The position numbers and the translations under genes were made by a program. Shown one piece after another: positions 11,623-24,937 of a stretch of DNA of 64,000 bases. The DNA is from Channallabes apus (lineage: Eukaryota; Chordata; Actinopteri; Siluriformes; Clariidae). Location of the stretch: the NCBI GenBank assembly GCA_030522415.1, contig CM060127.1, positions 16,821,314 through 16,885,313 of the forward strand, written 5' to 3'. Under the pieces are notes generated by a model that saw only the letters and a program-made list of their open reading frames with translations, was not told where the DNA came from and ran no database searches. Within the stretch, counting starts at the first letter, position 1; each line of letters opens with the position of its first letter.

Positions 11623-11748
11623 TCAAGGACAGATGTCACGCAGGGGCATTTTGTGAATGTGAATGTGCATCTCCACGGGGTGCTCATGGAGACAGTCGCG
11701 CCTGTAGGTTATCGTCTTCTCGCTGGAGGTGGGTGCATAGGATGGGTT
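11623..11748 (-). CDS. itgb8: itgb8 exon 15 (tail and stop)
   Basis: Acceptor ATCACAG|AACCCA, phase 0, 41 residues then TGA (11623-11625). It encodes most of the cytoplasmic tail, starting [17 protein letters not shown] and ending LRDICP. TITYRR aligns with the human beta-8 tail. NPSY is an NPxY-type motif that human beta-8 is known to lack. The last part (His-rich, HIHIHK) is not like other integrin tails. Confidence 0.85.
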   Translation of the reverse strand, partial: NPSYAPTSSEKTITYRRDCLHEHPVEMHIHIHKMPLRDICP

Positions 11749-14700
11749 CTGTGATACAAAATAATTCAAATCATTAATACAATACACATGTACACAGTTT
11801 TCACAAATGTGCGCTGTGCAATAGAGTGTAGTAAGTGACATATGAATGAGCATGTATGTAGTCTCAAATGTGGTCATGTGACAAAAACATGGATTATTAG
11901 GGAAGCAATGAAACACTCCCAGGCATGCTGTCACAAGAAAATAATCATGAACATGGTTGTGTGATGCAGCAAACTTTGTAAAGTAACTATTGCCACACAG
12001 TAATGTTTTATTTTATAATAACTTACCCCAAAGTGTTAAATTTCTCTTATAACATCGCAATTTGCCAATGCTTACAATTTTTATTTATTAATTAATCATG
12101 CATACCTTACAAAAAAAAAAAATCACTTTTCTAACCCAATTATTATTAGCCTTAGATTATATAGATTAGTCCCTAAAGCGAGTATAATATGCTAAAATGA
12201 ACAAATTAATGTAATCATATGCCTGTGAAAGATACTGTTATAGAGAATTATCCAGCACTTTCTGACCACTCAGAATTGAGAAGTCGACACTGCCATTGTG
12301 TAAATGCAGTCATTCCTTTCAGACTTCCTTAATCTAGCTGTGCTTCTTTGTGTATTTAATTTCTTTTATTTTTTTAAAATAGATATTTTTTTGTTAGCTT
12401 TAATTTCTTAGAATTTACAACATTATTTTCATTATTTATAGAAATCCTTATGGTGCAACAATCAGACCTTTTATCCATATATACATGTATAACAACAACA
12501 AACACGAAGGGCATTCAAGTCAAATTGGGACTTTTGATTCTGCAGAATAACAGAACACCAAAGGACTTCTGTTTTTGCAGGACGATACACAAACTCATAC
12601 TCAAACTCATACTGCCCACTGCACCACTTGCACAAACTCGGTTAGGATTTATTATCACATCCCTGTACAGTCCTAATCTCGCTCCAAGCCATTTTCCACA
12701 TGTTTTGGTCATTGAAGGAGTTCCTGGGAGGCCAGCGCTTCAGATGTGAAAGTCCCTGAGAAAACGTTCTACCTTCATGGTATCCCTCTACTAGTGAAAC
12801 ACTGGGATGAGTGCATTAGTCTAGAAGGAGATTATGTAGAAAAATAACGGGAGTTTTTAATCTCATAGCTTTGTTCTGTATTCTGCACAACCAAAAGACT
12901 TGAACATCTCTTGTATATTTCGAACACTGCATACATAATTTCAGCTTTTAAATAATGATATTTTTTATCATCCAGCTCATTCTTTCTCACTCACCCAGAC
13001 AAACACACACCTTACTGCTGACGTCATACTGCTCGACGAGGTGCCCCCTCAGCGACCGGTTCTTGCCACGGAGTAGCAAACGCACTACAGCCAGGATTCC
13101 CAGACCCAGAACCACAGTGAGGAGGAAAACGCTGAGGAAGGTCTTAAAGTATCGGTAGCTAGACACACACTCTGAGAAGACAAAGGATAAAACAATTTCA
13201 ATATCACATGTGGGAATAAGATATGACAATTCATTCTCTTTCTAATACAATAACCATAAATAATGATGATGATATTAAATAATAACAAACATACAGTGGC
13301 TTGCAATAGTATTCGGCCCCCTTGAACTTTTCCACATTTTGTCACATTACAGCCACAAAAGTGAATAAATTTTATTGGAATTCCACGTGAAAGACCAATA
13401 CAAAGTGGTGTACACGTGAGAAGTGGAACGAAAATCATGATTCCAAACATTTTTTACAAATAAATAACTGCAAAGTGGGGTGTGCGTAATTATTCTGCCC
13501 CCTGAGTCAATACTTTGTAGAACCACCTTTTGTTGCAATTACAGCTGCCAGTCTTTTAGGGTATGTCTCTACCAGCTTTGCACATCTAGAGACTGAAATC
13601 GTTGCCCATTCTTCTTTGCAAAACAGCTCCAGCTCAGTCAGATTAGATGGACAGCGTTTGTGAACAGCAGTTTTCAGATCTTGCCACAGATTCTCGATTG
13701 GATTTAGATCTGGACTTTGACTGGACTATGTTTTGTTTTAAACCATTCCATTATTGCCCTGACTTTATGTTTAGGGTCGTTGTCCTGCTGGAAGGTGAAC
13801 CTCCGCCCCAGTCTCAAGTCTTTTGCAGACTCCAAGAGGTTTTATTCCAAGATTGCCCTGTATTTGGCTCCATCCATCTTCCCATCAACTCTGACCAGCT
13901 TCCCTGTTCCTGCTGAAGAGAAGGACCCCCAGAGCATGATGCTGCCACCACCATATTTGACAGTGGGGATGGTGTGTTCAGAGTGATGTGCAGTGTTAGT
14001 TTTCCACCACACATAGCGTTTTGCATTTTGGCCAAAAAGTTCCATTTTGGTCTCATCTGACCAGAGCACCTTCTTCCACATGTTTTCTGTGTCCCCCACA
14101 TGGCTTGTGACAAACTGCAAACGGGGCTTCTTATGGTTTTCTATTAACAATGGCTTTCTTCTTGCCACTCTTCCATAAAGGCCAACTTTGTGCAGTGCAC
14201 GACTAATAGTTGTCCTATGGACAGATTCCCCCACCTGAGCTGTAGATCTCTGCAGCTCGTCCAGAGTCACCATGGGCCTCTTGGCTGCATTTCTGATCAG
14301 CGCTCTCCTTGTTTCGGCCTGTGAGTTTAGGTGGACGTCCTTGTCTTGGTAGGTTTACAGTTATGCCATACTCCTTCCATTTCTGAATGATCGCTTGAAC
14401 AGTGCTCTGTGGGATGTTCAAGGCTTTGGAAATCATTTTGTAGCCTAAGCCTGCTTTAAATTTCTCAATAACTTTATCCCTGACCTGTCTGGTGTGTTCT
14501 TTGGACTTCATGGTGTTGTTGCTCCCAATATTCTCTTAGACAACCTCTGAGGCTGTCACAGAGCAGCTGTATTTGTACTGACATTAGATTACACACAGGT
14601 GCACTCTATTTAGCCATTAGCACTCATCAGGCAATGTCGATGGGCAACTGACTGCACTCAGACCAAAGGGGCTGAATAATTACGCACACCCCACTTTTCA

Positions 14701-17008
14701 GTTATTTATTTGTAAAAAATGTTTGGAATCATGAATGATTTTTGTTCCACTTCTCACGTGTACACCACTTTGTATTGGTCTTTCACGTGGAATTCCAATG
14801 AAATAGATTCATGTTTGTGGCTGTAATGTGACAAAATGTGGAAAAGTTCAAGGAGGCCGAATACTTTTGCAAGCCACTGTATGTGTCTATTTAAAAAATT
14901 TAATAAAAATCATACAGAAGGAGACAACGATGATTCTAATATGTAAATGTTTCTACAGCGTCTATATCTGGTGTCAGCAGATTGTCACTGTCAGACATAA
15001 AGCTGTAAATTTAATTTAATTTATGTCCAACACAAAATTGAAGAGAGTCTGGTGAGGGAGCAACTCTTTGTAACAACATTCAATACAACTACCTTATAGA
15101 CAAAATAATGTACCATATGAACATTAAATTCTCAGTTTGGATTATCAGAAGGTTTTGCGTAGCTCAGACAGCTGTTCTGGCAGTGAAATGACCAAATGTT
15201 TTTAATAAATAATGGTGACCTTTGGAGTCATTACAGGAACTCTGATTTGATAATTTTGTTGTAAAAGCAACAACACATGTAATCAGTTTGGCCTTGGATG
15301 TGACATAGTGTAAGACTGAAGATTAACCACTGGAAACTTAACAACAACATTGGAAAGATAAAACAGCAGCCTCCATTTTGATGCAGACCCAAAACCCAAC
15401 AAAGAGAAAAACAGTGCCAGGACTTAAATCCATTCATAAGCAGCAAACTGTGCAGAAAACAAGAACATGTTTACTTCATCATCAGGGAAGATGTCAGAAA
15501 CAGCTGGACAGTGAAAAGCTGTGGGACACACGCTGGATAGAGCTGAGACCAAGGCTCTGACCGGAACTGCTGGTGCGCAGCAGATTTCGGCCATTTATAG
15601 ATCAGCAGCCGCTGTCAGCTGTGTTATCAGAGATTGTGAAATCCAGTAGGCTTGGCATCGAACTGCTACTCCACATACAAAGAGGCTAAAGTAGTGTATT
15701 GACATTTCAGCCTGTTGCCATGGTGATCTGGCAGCAGAGACAGGGAGAGGGAAATTGGGGAATGTCAAACTCATTGGGAGGGGACAGGGAGGATGCGCAT
15801 ACACACACATACACACACACACACACACGCGCGCACACACACATGCGCACACACACACACGCGCGCACACACACACGCGCGCGCACACACAAAAGCCTGA
15901 TTGTTTGAAGACCTCAAACCCAGGCTAAGAACATAGCCTCTGTGACATTTGTAGGTGAAAGACCATGAGACACAAGAAAAGAAAAGTATTAACAACAATA
16001 CCATCTCCACAACTCTCACACAGTCCATGATTCAGGCATCACAATGACACCATAATCGTTACATGATGAGTGTGGGATGAGAACAGAAAGGCACACAGAT
16101 GTGTGTTCACACTTAATGTCATGCTTTCAGAATGGATCAGAAAATGAAAGAGAGAGATAGAGAGAGAGAGAGTGTAGAAGAGCAGATCTATAATTTACCA
16201 GCATGCTTGCTGATCCGTAGCTGTGGCCCGCGTAAGGCCATGTCCACGTGGAACCTGATGACGCACTGCTCCCTGCTGTGGTACAGACAGTACTTCCCCC
16301 TGATCAGCTCTGCATGAGACGGAGAACTCTATGCAGTTAAAGTTCATCTGAGTTACCTTTTATATATTCCAGATGCAATATGAATGTAATATACTACTAT
16401 AAACATATACAAACAGATTGACAGCAAAGTGAGATAACTCCTGTTTTGCAGTTTTTAGAAAAATCACCTTTTTTTCAACTTTTTCAGAAACTGACAAAGG
16501 ATATTTTCTGCATGATTTCTTTGAGTCACGAACGTGCCAGAACTGTTTGGGTCATGTAAGTATGTATTTTGTGTGATTTTGCAATAAGCTGTAACTCCAC
16601 CTCCTACTGTTTTGACATGTATGGATATATCAGCCTGCTGTTGTGTTTGTGGTTATTTAAGTATGAAATTTATCAATTATATTTATCAATAATATGTTGG
16701 TTGGGTTTTAATAAAACTATAGCAAACTCGTGCCTTGATGGACAGAACAGGAAGTAGTGGCACTGGATTAATCGGATATTAATCAAAACCTTTTTAATTG
16801 TAAAGACTGCTAAAGATCATGAGAAGCATTATGAGCAATTTAAAAACTTTAGTCATCAGCCTCGTCCTATACCAGTTTCAGTTTCACTTTGGTACTTTAT
16901 TCTGGCAACCTCAATGCTTTAGAAGTAATGAAAACCTTGAGTGTCAAACATAATAATTTGTCAAAATTAGTAAAAAGCCGAAACTTGTGTTCTTCGTTTT
17001 CTACTGTT

Positions 17009-17046
<38 letters not shown>

Positions 17047-20000
17047 CTTTATTGATCATATAATTCCAGTTTATATAATGTATATTCTGACACATATACA
17101 CATTCAACTCAGGTTATGAGACACCACAGGGGAAATACCTTAAGTACCTGAGTTTACACCAGATGCTCATGCTGATTTAATGCTTTCATTTGGTCTGGTC
17201 TTTGGACTGGCACGATAAGAGCAATGATTTGTGCCTCCCTCACTGGCAGGGTGGGCATTGGAAAAAGACAAGGATTCCACCACTGAACCACCGATGCCCT
17301 CAGTACATTACATGCCTCAGTACACTACACAGTGGAATACAATTGTCTTCCAGAACAGCACTGGCCATCACTTCATAGTTACTATTTAACAAAAATGTCA
17401 GCCTTTAGTGGTTAAAGCCAAATGTGAGATACTTAGGCCAGAGAGAAGAGATAGAGATGTTTAATCTTTGCCCCGGTTCACCACAGGGAAAATCCCAAAT
17501 CTGAGAAAAACATTATTTGCAATATCTTTCAGAGACATTATTTGTGAACAATGTAGTATAATGTTTAGCTCAGAATGTGTCTGATATGGTCCAGAGCCTC
17601 TTATCGCGATACTGTAAGATATTTTATAATATAATAAAATCTTTTTATTACTCAATTAGCAGTTTGCACTTAGATTGTAGATTAATTTGTATTGCACACT
17701 AAGTAAGTATGTATCAAAGGTTAAGAAGGCGCCTTGCATTTATGGGTTGGATCAGTCTAAAATCTTTTACCATTACTGTAACATTTTATGTTCTTTAGAA
17801 TTTTGTCCTTATTTAGTCCCTTGTCTTTTGGATGCTTCCTGAAGATGCTATGCAGAATGAAGTCACGTCCAAACCATGACTCACATCATACTTCGTGTAA
17901 ACACTGAATGTAAACAAATGTCCAGACAGTATGGCAGATCAATGAGAGCTGACGCAGATTCCCAAGCCCTAAACACACTTTATCAAACTGACATACCAGT
18001 TATGTCATCAACATAGGCCACCAGTGCAGTGCAGCTTCTGTTGCATTGTTGTGTATCATTTCCAGCAAGGCCTTTAGACAGGTGGCAGTCCACGCAACCC
18101 CTGAGACAAGGAGACAGAAGAGTTAGAGACCCGATAAGAGAAACATTAATGCACTTTTTGAGGGTAAACAAGTCAAATTATTAGTCACACATAAGCACAC
18201 ACAGAAAGACGTGCAAAATATAACATATTTATGAATCCAGATATACCTTGAGTACTGACAGGAATGTTGGATGTGTGGGGATTGAAAATAGTTTTTCTAT
18301 AAACTCTTGCATTCAAAAATCCTGACTTGACTTAAACACTTTTTATATTTATATATGCTTGTATAACTAGTCCTAGGTGTCGTCCTGGTTGAGGGCCAGT
18401 ATGGCCTGCAGGAAGCACCAGAAGTAAAAGAAAAAAAAGTCAAGTATTTACCAGTGTGATAGACAGGCGTTTGAGCAGGTTGTACACTTCTCACAGAATG
18501 TTCCAGAGCGTCGGAGGTGATCACACACACACTTGCCACAGACACACTTTCCATGCCCACTGCACACCAAGCCATCAGACGACACACAGCTTTCTGTGGA
18601 GACGGGGCAGCCACAACTCTCACCTGTCCAGCCAGGCTGACATAAGCATTCCCCTGAGACACACTGGCCATGTCCTGATATTAGCAACACAAGCACAGAT
18701 AATAAGGGAGATTTTATAATTGTATTGGATGTTTATGAACTGTGTTCTCATTTTACTCGTAGGGTTTTTATTTGTTACCTATATTATGCAAATGTTCTGA
18801 CTGGGCAATCCAGATGTTCTAATAACTTTTAATTGCACTGACTGCTGGTTGCAGTATGGGTGAAAAAAGGTAAGTACTGAGGGGCGATTTGAATGAGGGG
18901 CGATTTAAATGAGGGGCGGTTTGAATGAGGGGCGGTTTGAATGAGGGTTTTGGCAATCACAGAAGCACTTTTAACAAGAAAACATAGCTAATAGTGTTAT
19001 CATATTCAAAAACACATTGACCCGTTAATAATGCTTCAATGTTGTTCTGAATTACATATCTATCTCTGTTCTTTTATTTCCAGCTACAAAGCTAAATAGC
19101 TTGCAACACAAGGCTGAATCCCTAATCACACTCCTGCACCTGATCAAGGGCCCTACTTGTGTGGGACACCAGCTTTCTATTACACGCTATTTGGGATTCA
19201 ACCTGAACCCAGAATTCAACAAACTGATATTCTAAAGCGTAATAATAATAATAAGTGGAAATATAAAGATACAACTTACAAGATTTACAGGGGCGGCACG
19301 GTGGTGTAGTGGTTAGCACTGTCGCCTTGCACCTCCAGGGTCTGGGTTCGATTCCCCGGCCAGCTCGATTCCGTCTCTGTGTGCATGGAGTTTGCATGTT
19401 CTCCCCGTGCTTGGTGGGTTTCCTCCGGGTACTCCGGTTTCCTCCCTATGCCCAACGGTGGCGTTCCTAAATTGCCCGTAGTGTGTGATTGGGTGTGTGA
19501 GTGTGTGTATGTGTGTGTGCCCTGCGATGGATTGGCACCCTGTCCAGGGTGTACCCCGCCTAGTGCCCGAAGTCTCCTGGGATAGGCTCCAGGTCCCCCG
19601 CGACCCTGAACACAGGATTAAGCGGTATAGAAAATGAATGAATGAATGAAGATTTACAGGACTGCTACCACCTCCATGGTTTATTCTCCTGACCGTTGGG
19701 CTAAGAGAATTTAAAACTACTTCACCCCTGTTAAATCTACTGTTTATGCTGGGAGAGTTTTTGACAATTACAGGTTAAGTAAAAAATAAATAAATAAATA
19801 AAATTTATCAAGTCCTGCTATCAAGACTGGCTAACATTAATTACACAATAAAGTAACTGGACAGATAGTCATTAGCGTAAGGTTGGAAAGCTTGCTAGGA
19901 TCCTTACTTTAACTGGAAATGAAAATAAAATAAAACCAAGACAGTAGTTAGCTTAACACTGGCTTGCAAGCAATGTTGAATATTGTTTGTAACTACACTA

Positions 20001-23000
20001 TATAATATTTAGCACAACATTTTCTATATTGTAAAATTAATACAGTCTTTATGATCACATATATTGTATGAGTAAAGTACAGTAAATTAAATTTATGTTA
20101 TTTATTTTATTTATTCATTCATTCATCCTCTATACCGCTTTATCCTGTATTTAGGGTCGCGGGGGAGCTGGAGCCTATCCCAGGAGACTCAGGGCACGAG
20201 GCAGGGTACACCCTGGACAGCGTGCCAATCCATCGCAGAGCACACACACACACATACACACACACTATGGTCAATTTGCATGTCTTTGGACTGTGGGAGG
20301 AAACCGGAGTACCCGGAGGAAACCCACCAAGCACGGGGAGAACATGCAAACTCCATGCACACAGAGACGGGAATCGAGCCTGGCCGGGAATCGAACCCGG
20401 ACCCTGGAGGTGCAAGGCGACAGTGCTAACCACTACACCACCGCGCCGCCCTTATTTTATTTATTTCTTCATTATTAGAAAGTTGAAAGGTCAGCCATAC
20501 CACAGAACAGAAAGGGATCTGATTCTTGATCAAATTAGCATGTACCATAAAATAGCTGGAGGTTGAACACGTAGTTATATAATATACAAACAGCTTAGAT
20601 GACATTAGCAAAATGCTGTGTTTAGATCTTGCTAGCTTAACTTAACTATTGTATTCTGTGAATAAAGAAATAGTACCTGAGCCAGATCGGTGAAAGAAAG
20701 GGACAGTGATGGCTGTCTGGTGCAAACAGACATTAGGTAAAATGGTACGTATAAATAACCAATCACCAACCTAAAGCAGTGTTTGCACCACCTACAAATA
20801 ACAGTATTCCAGCTAGGACCAGATTTCAGATTCCAAAACATCTGGTTCTTTGTGCTGTGTTAAAAGATTTGTTTGTGTTTAGTCACAGACACACATACCC
20901 ACCTCCACACATTACACCCCTCTCATTGGGACAGGAGAAATCGTCCTTCTCGCAGAACTGTCCGTAGATGGTGCCAAGTTTGCTCCGGTCACACACACAC
21001 TCCCCGCACACACAGGTTCCTCTGCCACTGCACATTAGGCCGGACTTCACATCTTGGCAACTGTCCATCAAACTCCTTTCAACTGCTGAATTGATTCCAG
21101 ACAAACATGGGGAAGTTTCTGGATTGTCATGGCAAGGTCCCGCCCCACCGCAGCTACACACACAGGCTTGTCGCACTCGCACAATCGTGGACTCGTTAAA
21201 TCCTACAGGTTTCACCACCAACTTAACCTCGGGATTATTTGGTTTCTGCAGAGCATCATCCCTTTCCGGACATGCTCGCATTCCCACTGTGATGTTGAAG
21301 AAGACCTTGAGGGAGGACAGATCAGATAAGAGTGTTTTTTTTTTTTTTATTAGGGAAAAGTTTAACAGTTCCAGTCATGGAATGTGTGCACAATGTGGAT
21401 TGGTGTTTCCTGTGCCTAATTTAACACATCTGCTAATAATTATGCCTTTGTCAGTAGAGGGAAATACTAGTTCACATAGTTTAGGGGAACACAGATGGAG
21501 GTAAAAGAGTCAGTGATTGGCATGTGGAAGGGTCTTTCCCTGTAAATATTACTTTTTAAAATGTCAGTTTCAGATGATGCTATGTAGATTTCTGAGCAGC
21601 TAAATGACTTGCACATAAAGGGCAACATGTACCATAATACTATAAAGCAAGTTCAAAACATAGGTTCTAATGAAATGTCATGTTTTTTTTTTATATCACT
21701 ATCTTGTATTACATAAAGGTCATGTGAGCTCAGCATATTGGGCTGTTGTTGTAAACGGGATTTTCGTGTAATCACGTCCTCCAGTACACACTATTCTCCC
21801 TAAGGACCTTGAAATATACACATGCGCATACTGTACGCACTCACAAACACAACTTATCAAAAAGACTCCCTTAACTCCAGCACAATAAGGAATGTCTTCA
21901 GAAGAAAAAAAAGGCTTTGTATTAGTATTCTTTAATCAACTCATTGATTCTTCCGTACTTTTTGCCCGGGTTGAACGTTGGTGCATTTGCTGCTTCCTGA
22001 CGCAGTAGATCCGTTCGGGCATACTGCTTTTACGCTGACCCAGAATCTGTGTGCTTCTCTGTCCTCGACTTCCACCTCCACTCTGACATCTGATAACAGT
22101 TTCTGAAAAAAAAAAAAAAGGAATGTGAGACACAGATGCACCACATTGTCTGTGCAAGAGGCACTGTTATTCTAAGCTGTAATGAGGCTTTTTAAACACA
22201 TGTTAAAAACAGAAGCTCTAAAAATAGTTGGTGGTAGAGAGAGACTTGGTGCACTGTCGCTGCGGCAATTCAGGACAATCATAATGCAGCTCTCTGTTCG
22301 GCAAAATCTGTGGATTCTACTTCTTCCGGGAGGAGGAACAATAGATTGTTGTAACCCCACTGGGTTTAATGCATTTGCCCTGCTGAATGCCAGCTCAAAA
22401 TCCCCTTTTCCACCTCAGCTCCCCTGTGAGAATTTTTTTCCACTGACACTGAATCAGACAGGAAACACTGATCATTCTGTACGCATACTCACGAGCAGCT
22501 TTATTTGTAAATCCTAAAGGAAAGCACTGACTGTGTGGTGAGACATGAAAGAACCTGTCCTCTAAAGCAGTGGTTCCCAAACTGGGGGTCGCGGAATAAT
22601 TTCAAGGGGTCGCGAGAGGGATTAAAAATATATTTTTTTGTGTGTGATTATAATACACACTTTTCAGTATTACAAGTAAATGCTATATAAATAAATATTT
22701 TCTGATTTGTAAAGATATTACTGATTGAGTGTAAGTGTTTAAATTGAGTGTTAAAAAATCTTGTCGATCTTCAATTAGGGGTCGCTGGCTTGAAAGTTTG
22801 GGAACCACTGCTCTAAAGACAGGTAATGACTAGCTGTCACTGATCATTTAATTGAGGAGCCACAATATGAAGAGTCACAATGAGTCAGACAGAAACCAAA
22901 AGCTTGGGTGTTCTTACCTTGTATGCATCCACCACTAGGTTTGTAAGATTTCCAGGTAAATTGCCCAAGTAAGTACCTGGTAGGAAAGCCACCAAATCCT

Positions 23001-24596
23001 TTTAACAAAACAAAAGACACAAAAGAGAGAGTGATAGAGAGAGAAAAGGAGAGAGACAGAGTCATTTAATATCTGCCCCTGTTGTAAGCCACGGAATTAC
23101 CTAATAAAGCCAGGATCCATTTTCATTTGTCAGGAATTACCTCATACCACTCATATTGCACGTGCTTCACAGCAAAAACTGAGTAAATGTTGTTGTGTAG
23201 AAGCTTCTCTGCCAACTGCCCAATGGTTGGATGCTCCTGAAGGAGGCCAAGAATACAATTAATAGAATTTCTAAAACATTCTGCTCAGTAAGATCCCAAA
23301 ATACAATTATTTTGATATAGTCTGTTCGATTACCATATGGGCAGATTGGGAATAAGTGCCATCTTCTAGGTGGCAGCGCCCATCGTGGGGCACCACAATG
23401 CCTGCCAGTTTGCTATCCAGTGCAAGATGAGATGGCTCATCAGTCATGAACAGCAGTAAGTGCTTAGCTTCAGGTCGCCAGCCAATTTCTTTCTGCAAAA
23501 ATGATAAATGAACATAAAATGTCTTTCTATACTGTACGTATCTGTGTTTAGTTTGCATGTCTTACAGTCTTAGCATGCATACTTCTTATGCATTTGTTTA
23601 TATCATTCAAAGGCAATCGTTACATTCACATTTGTTCTAGTTTTTAGGTCTTGCCTATAGTTTTTGAATTAGTAATTGTGGTTTAATTTTGCCTGCCTTT
23701 CTTGTATGGACTTGGATTATGGTTAACCTCAACAAAGTTTATACTACGTATAGTATATATTATATGTATTATGCATTTTTGCCCTGCTTTTTCACCGCAC
23801 GTTACATAAATGCACAAATGTATAACTAAAATACTGTACTTACTGTAGATGATACTGCTAATTACAACTGTCACAATAAAGTATAAACCGAGAATTGACA
23901 AAACGTCAGTTTACATGGACCCCAATATTCTACTAATAATCTTAATAATAGCACAATCTGAATAAAAAATGCATCATGTAAACACCTCAATAGGAACAGT
24001 TTGACTGGATCATAATGTATTTTCAACTGGAATGATGAGGTTGGGTAAAACTTTCTGTTCAATAGGAAAATATTAGCCGTTTAAACCCTAGATATGATAA
24101 TTTCTCTCTAAATGGAATAAATACATTGGTTTAGGGCTGCAACTAACGATTATTTTGATAATCGATTAGTTGGTCGATTTCTTTTTCGATTAATCGATTA
24201 ATCGGATAAAAAGTGACCGCTTTAATTAGCTGTTTTGCTTAACAATATAAAACCATAAATCAGGGTATTTTTTATGTATAAAAGTAAACTTTAAAAAATG
24301 CAATAGCCACATAGAGTATGATGATCTTTAATTTTGACATTTAAACCTTAGTTTATGTAAATCAACATTCTTTTTTAACAATAATTGCAGATGGCAAGTT
24401 AACGGTGTTGATACGGTGTATGTGTGTGTTTATATATATATGTGTGTGTGTATATATATATTATTAATAATAAGAAGAATAGACTTCTAGATTATTATAT
24501 TATTTTTAATGAAAGTGTCACATCCTTGTCACGGTTTATACATTATTTCGATCCTCTCGGGTATTTTATCCTTTTTTGTTGTTGTCTCAATAAATA

Positions 24597-24659
<63 letters not shown>

Positions 24660-24894
24660 TACATACACAGTAGTTTAAAAAATACACTGACATATTCAGT
24701 TGTTAAGAATGACCTCAATTTTAAATTCTCTTAAATTAATTAAACTTAATAAGAAGAATAATAGACTTCTAGATTATTTTGATATTATTTTTAATGAAAG
24801 TGTCTCTTGCTACATCCTTGTCACGGTTTATACATTATTTCGATCCTCTCGGGAATTTTATCCTTTTTTGTTGTCTCAATAAATAAATAAATAA

Positions 24895-24937
<43 letters not shown>

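Noticed and set aside
13647..13986. Plus-strand frames of about 89 codons inside the Tc1 element
   Set aside because: Antisense shadows of the minus-strand transposase.
17010..17046. Tandem GATA and other short arrays as CRISPR-like repeats
   Set aside because: No spacers. Simple microsatellites in a vertebrate genome.
18297..18719. Alternative open frames across itgb8 exon 11
   Set aside because: Frame shadows. Only the frame with the EGF cysteine pattern joins neighbouring exons.
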